From Comamonadaceae bacterium (GTDB taxonomy: Bacteria; Pseudomonadota; Gammaproteobacteria; Burkholderiales; Burkholderiaceae_C), in NCBI GenBank assembly GCA_947448375.1, contig CANFMY010000005.1, forward strand, positions 1 through 38,371: 38,371 nucleotides of DNA, written 5' to 3'. The notes below the pieces were generated by a model that was not told the origin of the DNA, did no database searches, and saw only the letters and a program-made list of their open reading frames with translations. Within the stretch, counting starts at the first letter, position 1; the number at the start of each line of letters is the position of its first letter. Position numbers and translations under genes: made by a program. Below, piece by piece: positions 32,396 to 38,371 of this stretch.

Positions 32396-32409
32396 CTCTA
32401 AAAGACACC

Positions 32410-33384
32410 ATGAAAATTTTCAAATGGATACTGGGCTGCCTGGGATCGTTGGTGTGTGCGGCCGTGCTGGCACAAGCTGCTTTTCCCAACAGACCCGTGA
32501 ACATCGTGGTGCCCTTTCCACCGGGAGGCGCTGCCGATCAACCCGCCAGACTCTTCAGTCAGGCGATGAACAACGTGTGGAAACACCCAGCCGTGGTGAA
32601 CACACGCCCGGGTGCAGGGGGCGCGATTGGCACCGTCGCGGTGGCCAACGCTGCGGCCGATGGCTACACCCTGCTGGTCACCAACCCCTCACTGCTGATC
32701 CTGCCGGACGCGGATCGACTGTTTGGTCGAACCCCCACCTTTGACCGCTCCAGTTTTGTTGCGCTGGGCTTGCTGGTGGCGGACCCCGTGGTGCTGGTGG
32801 TGAAGTCCGACGCGCCCTGGAAAACGTACCAGGAATTCATTGCAGACGCACAAGCCAACCCTGACAAGATCACCTATGGGTCCTCGGGCGCCTACAGCGC
32901 ATCGCATTTGCCCATCGAAATGCTGGCCAACGCCGCCGGCATGAAGTTGCGTCACATTTCCTATGCGGGAGGCGGGCCGGCCATCCAGGCCGTGCTGGGA
33001 GGGCACATCGGGGTCACAGCCAGTTCCCCATCAGCCGTGTCAGCCCTGATCAAGTCCGGCGCACTGCGGCCGCTGGTGAGCACGGGGGCCAAACGCATCG
33101 CCTCCTTGCCGGACGTACCGACCGCGGTGGAGCTCGGCTACAAGGATGCAGAGTTTTATATCTGGATCGGACTCTTCGCGCCGGCCAACACGCCGGCGGC
33201 GGTGGTGCAAACCTTGCGCGCCGACATTCAAAAGGCGGTCACGATGGACAACGGGTTTGTGCAAAGCATGACCAAACTCGGCGCCGTCCCCGATTACCGT
33301 CCCGCTGCTGCTTTTGACGAGTTTCTGAACAAGGATGCAGAGCGCATCAAGGCCACCTTGCTGCGCATTGGCAAAGTGGACTGA
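32410..33384 (+). CDS. Bug/TctC-family periplasmic solute-binding receptor (receptor D)
   Basis: The 324-residue product has a signal peptide (FKWILGCLGSLVCAAVLAQA), then FPNRPVNIVVPFPPGGAAD, NTRPGAGGAIGTVAVA and AADGYTLLVTNP, all standard. It also has YGSSGAYSASHLPIEML. It heads the plus-strand operon with the NicB/IorB-like hydroxylase. A 21-bp gap to the next gene supports co-transcription, suggesting the ligand is the compound hydroxylated or a relative. No TctA/TctB is present. Confidence 0.93.
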   Translation: MKIFKWILGCLGSLVCAAVLAQAAFPNRPVNIVVPFPPGGAADQPARLFSQAMNNVWKHPAVVNTRPGAGGAIGTVAVANAAADGYTLLVTNPSLLILPDADRLFGRTPTFDRSSFVALGLLVADPVVLVVKSDAPWKTYQEFIADAQANPDKITYGSSGAYSASHLPIEMLANAAGMKLRHISYAGGGPAIQAVLGGHIGVTASSPSAVSALIKSGALRPLVSTGAKRIASLPDVPTAVELGYKDAEFYIWIGLFAPANTPAAVVQTLRADIQKAVTMDNGFVQSMTKLGAVPDYRPAAAFDEFLNKDAERIKATLLRIGKVD

Positions 33385-33405
33385 CACCTCAGGAACACCA
33401 CCACG

Positions 33406-35592
33406 ATGAATTCCCCCCCCGTTCGATCTTTCACGATCGACCGCAACGACGGTCGTCCCGTGTTGCCCGGCAATTTGCACAACAACCGCCACCTCTCGCA
33501 GTGGCTCGATTTTTCACACCCGGGTCTGGTGCGGGTCTTCACAGGCAAGGTCGAACTGGGGCAGGGCATTTTGACAGCCCTGTCCATCATCGCCGCCGAT
33601 GAACTCGATGTCGCACTCGATCAAATTGGCATGGTCAGCGCCACCACCCTGGAAGGCCCTGACGAAGGCATGACCAGCAGCAGCATTTCGGTGCAAGACT
33701 CCGGGTCAGCCATTCGACACGCCTGTGCCGAGGTGCGCTATCTGGCCCTGCAACGGGCTGCACAAGCACATCAGCTCGACATGCAGAGCCTGCGCGTCCA
33801 AGCAGGCCGCTTCAAGTCCGCCCAGGGACAAGACCTCGGGGACTACTGGCACTGGTTGCAAGACCTGAATCTGGCGCGTGAATACCAGGGCCTGTCCCGT
33901 CCCAAGCCCTACAGCGAATTGACGCTGCATGGGCGTGGCACCGTGCCCCGTGTGGACCTGCCCGACAAGATCCTGGGTCGACCGCGCTTTATCCATGACT
34001 TGCGCTTGCCCCGCATGCGCCATGGTCGGATCCTGCGTGCCCCTGCGGCCGAGGCACAGTTGGCCAACGCCCAGCAACCCGTGCCGCCAGCGTTACAGGC
34101 CAGCTGGTCGACTTCAGGCGTTGACTGCGTCATCGATGGTCGCTTCATGGGCATCGTGGCCGACTCCAACCTGGCGGCCGATTCGGCCCTGGGCGAGCTG
34201 CGCGAAGCCGTGCAATGGACCGTGCCGGATGTGCTGCCCGACAGCCATCGGCTGGCTGACTTCCTGCGCACCGCACCCAACGAAGTCACCTACCCGATTC
34301 AGCAGGGTGAGTTGCTGACCGCGAGCGATAACGTCAGCCTGGCACGCGACTACCTCAAGCCTTACCTGGCCCACGCCTCCATTGGGCTGAGTTGCGCGCT
34401 GGCCCAATGGGATGGAACCACCTTGCAGGTCTGGACCCACAGCCAGGGCATTCAAAATCTGCGTGACGACTTGACCAAAGCCCTGGGGCTGCCCAAGGCA
34501 TCGATTGTGATGCGGCATGTTGAAGGATCGGGTTGCTACGGCCACAACGGCGCCGACGATGTGGCGTTTGATGCCGCCGTGCTGGCCCTGGCTTTGCCCG
34601 GTGACCCGGTGCGGGTGGTGTGGTCACGCGCCGACGAGTTGTCGCAAGCGCCCTTGGGCAGTGCGCATCTGGTCTCGCTGCGTGCGCGCTTGAATGAGCA
34701 AGGACACATCACCCACTGGCACCACGAACTCTGGGCCAATGGCTACAGCTCACGACCTGGGCGGGCGGCGTTGCCCACCCTGCTGGGTGCGTCGCAGCGT
34801 GCCAATGGTCAGCCCATTCCGCTGGCCATCAATCCGCCCCTGTCTGCGGGTGGTGGCTCGGACCGCAATGCGGTGCCGGGCTACACCATCGAACACACGC
34901 ACGTCGTGAACCATCGCCTCACCGTGATGCCCCTTCGCACTTCGGCCATGCGCGCCCTGGGCGCCTTTGCCAATGTGTTTGCCATTGAATCCTTCATCGA
35001 CGAACTGGCCCATGCCAGCGGCCAGGATCCGGTGGACATTCGGCGTCGCCACATGACCGACCCTCGCAGCCTGGCCGTGCTCAACGCCGTGGTGGAGCGC
35101 AGCACCTGGTGGCATTTGCCCCGGGAAGAAGGCGTGGGACACGGCGTGGCCTGGGCGCGATACAAGAACACCTCGGCCTGGTGTGCCGTGCTGGCCCGCG
35201 TGCAGGCCGGAGAGACCCTGCGTGTGCTGCAACTGGATGTGGCGGTGGATGTGGGCCGTGTGGTGGACCTCGATGGCGTGATCAACCAGACCGAAGGCGG
35301 CGCCTTGCAAGGCATGAGCTGGACCCTGAAAGAGGCAGTTCAGTTCGATCGGCGGCAAGTCACCACGCAGAGCTGGGCCGACTACCCCACGCTGCGTTTT
35401 TCCGAAGTACCGGCTTTGACCATCCACGTGCTGGATCAACCCGACCAACCCTCCGTGGGGGCCGGTGAGTCCGTGCAAGGACCTGTTGCCGCCGCCTTGG
35501 GCAATGCCTTGTTCGATGCCCTGGGGGTGCGCGTGCGCCAGTTGCCCCTGTCACAGGACCACATCCTGCAAGCCTTGAATGCATCGGCTTGA
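33406..35592 (+). CDS. NicB/IorB-like molybdopterin-binding large subunit of a Mo-hydroxylase
   Basis: The 728-residue product matches the catalytic subunits of two-component hydroxylases such as isoquinoline 1-oxidoreductase and nicotinate dehydrogenase. It has GKVELGQGILTALS near the N-terminus and the LEGPDEGMTSSSISVQDSG pterin segment. GAGES at residues 685-689 contributes the catalytic Glu688. It lacks the C-terminal cytochrome c domains of Pseudomonas NicB, and no twin-arginine signal is seen. The 2Fe-2S partner follows after 31 bp. Hydroxylation of an N-heterocyclic ring or aldehyde is likely. Substrate is undetermined. Confidence 0.9.
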   Translation: MNSPPVRSFTIDRNDGRPVLPGNLHNNRHLSQWLDFSHPGLVRVFTGKVELGQGILTALSIIAADELDVALDQIGMVSATTLEGPDEGMTSSSISVQDSGSAIRHACAEVRYLALQRAAQAHQLDMQSLRVQAGRFKSAQGQDLGDYWHWLQDLNLAREYQGLSRPKPYSELTLHGRGTVPRVDLPDKILGRPRFIHDLRLPRMRHGRILRAPAAEAQLANAQQPVPPALQASWSTSGVDCVIDGRFMGIVADSNLAADSALGELREAVQWTVPDVLPDSHRLADFLRTAPNEVTYPIQQGELLTASDNVSLARDYLKPYLAHASIGLSCALAQWDGTTLQVWTHSQGIQNLRDDLTKALGLPKASIVMRHVEGSGCYGHNGADDVAFDAAVLALALPGDPVRVVWSRADELSQAPLGSAHLVSLRARLNEQGHITHWHHELWANGYSSRPGRAALPTLLGASQRANGQPIPLAINPPLSAGGGSDRNAVPGYTIEHTHVVNHRLTVMPLRTSAMRALGAFANVFAIESFIDELAHASGQDPVDIRRRHMTDPRSLAVLNAVVERSTWWHLPREEGVGHGVAWARYKNTSAWCAVLARVQAGETLRVLQLDVAVDVGRVVDLDGVINQTEGGALQGMSWTLKEAVQFDRRQVTTQSWADYPTLRFSEVPALTIHVLDQPDQPSVGAGESVQGPVAAALGNALFDALGVRVRQLPLSQDHILQALNASA

Positions 35593-35623
35593 GCAGCACA
35601 CCGTCCCTTCACGTCGCCACACC

Positions 35624-36079
35624 ATGATTCGCATCAACACACAGCCGATCCAGAGTTCATTACCGGACAAGACGCCCTTGCTGAACCTCTTGCGCGACGA
35701 GTTGGGCCTCTCGGGCGCCAAACTCGGTTGCGGCGAGGGTGAGTGCGGAGCCTGCATGGTGCTGGTCGATGGTCGACCGCAAACTTCCTGCAATCTACCC
35801 TTGTGGGCGGTGCAAGAGCATGACATCACCACCCTGGAGGGGTTGGGATCTGCCGAGCGACCGCATGCGCTGCAAGCGGCCTTCATCGCAGAAAACGCCG
35901 GCCAGTGCGGTTACTGCCTGAGCGGCATTCTGGTCAGTGCGAGTGCCCTGCTGAAACACACACCGCGCCCAACCCGTGAGGAGATTTGCTCGGCGCTGGA
36001 CAAGCATTTGTGCCGCTGCGGCGCGCACGAGCGCATCATCCGGGCTGTTGCGCGGGCTGCCCAAACCCTGGCCGGCTGA
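35624..36079 (+). CDS. 2Fe-2S small subunit of a Mo-hydroxylase (NicA/IorA-like)
   Basis: The 151-residue product carries both iron-sulphur clusters of the molybdenum-hydroxylase family. Cys36, Cys41, Cys44 and Cys56 form the plant-type ferredoxin cluster (GCGEGECGAC), and Cys95, Cys98, Cys130 and Cys132 the C-terminal helical cluster (CGYCLSG and LCRCG). All eight cysteines are present. It passes electrons from the neighbouring catalytic subunit to an acceptor. The ATG at 35624 is preferred because it begins the ferredoxin fold; an earlier in-frame ATG overlaps the upstream gene. It is the only such subunit in the window. Confidence 0.92.
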   Translation: MIRINTQPIQSSLPDKTPLLNLLRDELGLSGAKLGCGEGECGACMVLVDGRPQTSCNLPLWAVQEHDITTLEGLGSAERPHALQAAFIAENAGQCGYCLSGILVSASALLKHTPRPTREEICSALDKHLCRCGAHERIIRAVARAAQTLAG

Positions 36080-36121
36080 GCCTCCAGGACCCGGCCCCAG
36101 GTCCAACCACAGGAGTTTTTC

Positions 36122-37585
36122 TTGTCTGCCGAGTCGCACCCCTTGAGCCCTCCGCTCGACCTCGTCGATCAACTTCGCCGCCTGCTCGGCGCAGCACATG
36201 TCCTCACCGAGGCGCAGGATGTCGCCCCCTTTGTGGAAGACTGGCGCGGCCGCTACCGTGGCGAGGTGCTGGCGGTGGTACACCCGGCAACGACCCACGA
36301 GGTGGCGGCGGTGGTGCGGGCCTGTGCGCAAGCAAGCGTCAGCATCGTCCCCCAAGGGGGTCACACCAGCATGGTGGGAGGCGCAACACCGGTGGGCGCG
36401 CGTCGTGACAACGGCACCGCCCCGGTGGTGGTGACCCTCAGGCGCATGAACCGCATTCGCGAGGTAGACGCCGTGGGCAACACCCTGATTGCCGAGGCCG
36501 GCTGTGTGTTGCAAACGCTGCAGGAAGCCGCCGATGCGCACGGCAGGCTCTACCCCGTGACGCTCGGTGCCGAGGGCTCATGCCAGATCGGGGGCAATGT
36601 CTCCACCAACGCCGGCGGTACGGGCGTACTCAAATACGGCAACACGCGTGAGCAAGTGCTGGGGCTCGAGGTGGTGTTGCCCGATGGGCGCATCTGGGAT
36701 GGCTTGCGCGCCTTGCGCAAGGACAACACCGGCTACAACCTCAAGCACTTGTTCATCGGTGGCGAGGGCACACTGGGACTCGTCACTGCCGTCGCGGTGC
36801 GCCTGCACCCCAAGCCGGCGCGCACCGCCACCGCCTGGCTGACGCTGGACAACGTGGAGAACACGCTGGCGTGCCTGGCCGAGTTCCAATCGATCGCGGG
36901 CGACCGAATCGCTGGCTACGAACTGTTGAACCAGGCGCAATTGCAGGCCGTGCTGACGCATTGTCCGGATGTGCGATTGCCCACCGACCCCGAGGCCCCT
37001 TACGCTGTGCTGGTTGAACTGTCTGACACCTACATCAAAGCCGACCTGGACGGTTTGTTGCAGGACGTGTTGTCCGGCTTGTCCGAACGCGGCTTGTTGC
37101 GCGACGCCGCCCTCGCGGCCAACGAGTCACAGCGCGCGGCCTTCTGGCACATCCGTCACAGCATCTCCGAGTCCAATCGCAAGGCAGGCATGGGGCTGTC
37201 CACCGATGTGGCCGTCCCGGTGAAATCGCTGGCTGTCTTCATCGATCAAGCCCGCCGCGCCGTTCAAGACCGCTGGCCCGAGTTGGAGATAGTGCTGGCC
37301 GCACACATGGGGGACGGCAACGTGCACTTCATCCCACGCTTCTCGTTTGAGCAGTGGGCCCGACTGCCCAACCCGGGGGCCACCGCCGATGCCGTGCGGG
37401 CGACGGTGCATGACGTGGCCATTTCATTGGGGGGCACCTTCAGTGCAGAGCACGGCGTGGGTCACGTGCTGGTGGACGAACTGGTCCGCCTGCGCGCTCC
37501 GCTGGAGCTCGAGTTGATGCAACGCATCCGCACCGCCTTTGACCCGCAAGGCATGATGAATCCGGGCAAGCTGTTGCGCTGCTGA
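36122..37585 (+). CDS. GlcD/D-2-hydroxyglutarate-dehydrogenase-type FAD-linked oxidoreductase
   Basis: The 487-residue product is a VAO/PCMH flavoprotein. The FAD-binding part has PQGGHTSMVGGATP at residues 77-90, GNVSTNAGGTGVLKYGNTREQ, and GGEGTLGLVT at 213-222. The FAD_oxidase_C domain carries HMGDGNVHF and AEHGVG, the metal/substrate motif of D-2-hydroxy-acid dehydrogenases. It should oxidise a D-2-hydroxy acid such as D-lactate or D-2-hydroxyglutarate. The start is TTG at 36122 with AGGAG six bases upstream (36111-36115). It follows the 2Fe-2S gene by 42 bp and is probably co-transcribed. Confidence 0.91.
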   Translation: MSAESHPLSPPLDLVDQLRRLLGAAHVLTEAQDVAPFVEDWRGRYRGEVLAVVHPATTHEVAAVVRACAQASVSIVPQGGHTSMVGGATPVGARRDNGTAPVVVTLRRMNRIREVDAVGNTLIAEAGCVLQTLQEAADAHGRLYPVTLGAEGSCQIGGNVSTNAGGTGVLKYGNTREQVLGLEVVLPDGRIWDGLRALRKDNTGYNLKHLFIGGEGTLGLVTAVAVRLHPKPARTATAWLTLDNVENTLACLAEFQSIAGDRIAGYELLNQAQLQAVLTHCPDVRLPTDPEAPYAVLVELSDTYIKADLDGLLQDVLSGLSERGLLRDAALAANESQRAAFWHIRHSISESNRKAGMGLSTDVAVPVKSLAVFIDQARRAVQDRWPELEIVLAAHMGDGNVHFIPRFSFEQWARLPNPGATADAVRATVHDVAISLGGTFSAEHGVGHVLVDELVRLRAPLELELMQRIRTAFDPQGMMNPGKLLRC

Positions 37586-37653
37586 TACGACCTGCGTGAA
37601 GCGCCGTGGCGACGCCTGTTGGCTCGGCCTGGGTCGTCACCCGTTGAGGATCG

Positions 37654-38371
37654 TCACGCCGCGTTGTGGCGGCGCATGAACTCGGCAAACTTGTCAGCCA
37701 ACGCGGGGTAATGGGGCTTCCAGTCGGGAAACGCAATCAAGTCCACCTCCTGGTCCTCAATGGGCAGTCGGAACAGTTCAGCGCCCGGGATCAAGGCGGC
37801 CGCGGCCAATCCATTCACACTGGAGTGCGTCTTGTCGTTACCCGGCACCACAATGGTCGGCACGCGGTAAGACTTGAGTTCATCTTCAGGCACGCCCATG
37901 ACAGGACCCACCGGACCGCTGGTGAAATTGGCCAGCCAACGACCCATGACCGCCATGTAGTCACGTGGATCCATGGCCATGAGACGCTCGCGGCTGGCGG
38001 GGTTGAGCGCCAGCCGTTCCCGGTAGGGCTCAGTGTCACACACGCCCGCCATGCCACCCGCATGCGCGGCCTTGATGTATTGCCCGTAATAGGTGTTGGG
38101 CAAACGGCCCGCCGCAAAGGCGCCCCCGGTCACACGCATCAACAACAGGCCCAGCACAAACTCGGGGTGGCGTCGCTGCACCGTCATGGACAGCCGGGCT
38201 CCGGCCGAAGAGCCGCCCAGAAAAGCACGCTGGGCCCCATAGTGCTGCAGCAAGGCATGCAAGTCATCGGCCCAGATGTCCTCCTCGCTGCCCTCGCCGC
38301 CAATGATGATGTCCGAGGCGCCCGTGTTGCGACGGTCGTGCACCAGCACACGAAACCCCTTGGCCGCCACC
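37654..38371 (-). CDS. Alpha/beta hydrolase, partial (N-terminus beyond the right edge)
   Basis: About 239 C-terminal residues are visible. RVLVHDRRNTGASD resembles the strand 4-helix region of alpha/beta hydrolases. LGGSSAGAR supplies the GxSxG nucleophile elbow, with the serine at the third position. A late acid (VVPGNDKTH) and a His in the FPDWKPHYPALADKF segment are candidate triad members. The substrate is unknown; hydrolases of this fold include N-formylmaleamate deformylase of nicotinate degradation, but no specific match is claimed. The gene is convergent with the FAD dehydrogenase. Its start lies outside the window; the GTG at 38370 is not a real start. Confidence 0.8.
   Translation of the reverse strand, partial: VAAKGFRVLVHDRRNTGASDIIIGGEGSEEDIWADDLHALLQHYGAQRAFLGGSSAGARLSMTVQRRHPEFVLGLLLMRVTGGAFAAGRLPNTYYGQYIKAAHAGGMAGVCDTEPYRERLALNPASRERLMAMDPRDYMAVMGRWLANFTSGPVGPVMGVPEDELKSYRVPTIVVPGNDKTHSSVNGLAAAALIPGAELFRLPIEDQEVDLIAFPDWKPHYPALADKFAEFMRRHNAA

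Noticed and set aside
33406-38371. Complete aerobic nicotinate (nic) pathway
   Set aside because: NicA/NicB-like subunits and an alpha/beta hydrolase are present, but no NicC monooxygenase, NicX dioxygenase, NicF amidohydrolase or NicE isomerase is seen. The hydrolase lies on the other strand.
1-38371. Insertion sequences, integrase, prophage or CRISPR array
   Set aside because: No transposase, integrase or phage domain appeared among the frames, and no regular repeat-spacer pattern was noticed on reading.

Overview
The window looks like chromosome from a GC-rich betaproteobacterium, most likely Burkholderiales and probably a Comamonadaceae relative. The reasons are four Bug/TctC-type periplasmic receptors, a Burkholderiales-like housekeeping set (hemE, priA, rep, tRNA-Phe) and dense packing with frequent GTG, TTG and ATGA/GTGA-overlap starts. 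This assignment is by inference; no database search was possible. I saw no insertion sequence, integrase, phage gene, CRISPR array, rRNA or recognisable transcriptional regulator.

Left end (1-7448), housekeeping. The 3' end of hemE is followed by a 334-bp intergenic region with two perfect DnaA-box consensus sites. Then come priA, a convergent AEC-type transporter, rep, a small exported protein of unknown function, tRNA-Phe(GAA) with an intrinsic terminator, and a small DUF2076-like gene.

Middle left (7491-16109), a minus-strand cluster of nine genes read right to left: Bug receptor, signal-less binding-protein-like ORF, FMN 2-hydroxy-acid oxidase, TauD-type dioxygenase, RraA/HMG-aldolase-like protein, ketopantoate-reductase-like dehydrogenase, a split AtuA pair, and a second Bug receptor. 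Several junctions overlap by 4 nt. It looks like a catabolic operon for an unidentified organic acid.

Centre (16331-23258). Two isocitrate-lyase/PEP-mutase-type C-C lyases flank arfB (ribosome rescue) and a Tat-exported metallo-amidohydrolase. Next come a third Bug receptor, a D-2-hydroxyacid dehydrogenase and an SDR.

Right (23439-37585). A complete LivKHMGF-type ABC transporter runs into an acetamidase/formamidase-family gene. It converges on a minus-strand pair, a molybdenum-hydroxylase large subunit and an Ldh-type dehydrogenase. Divergent from that pair is a plus-strand operon of a fourth Bug receptor, a NicB/IorB-like molybdenum hydroxylase, its 2Fe-2S subunit and a GlcD-type FAD dehydrogenase. 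A partial alpha/beta hydrolase closes the window.

Taken together, about 30 kb is a catabolic region. Substrate capture (four orphan Bug receptors, one ABC importer) is paired with hydroxylation (dioxygenase, two Mo-hydroxylases), amide hydrolysis, hydroxy-acid oxidation and C-C cleavage to central metabolites. The substrates cannot be read from sequence. The parts resemble routes for N-heterocycles, amides and branched hydroxy-dicarboxylates, but no known pathway is complete here.
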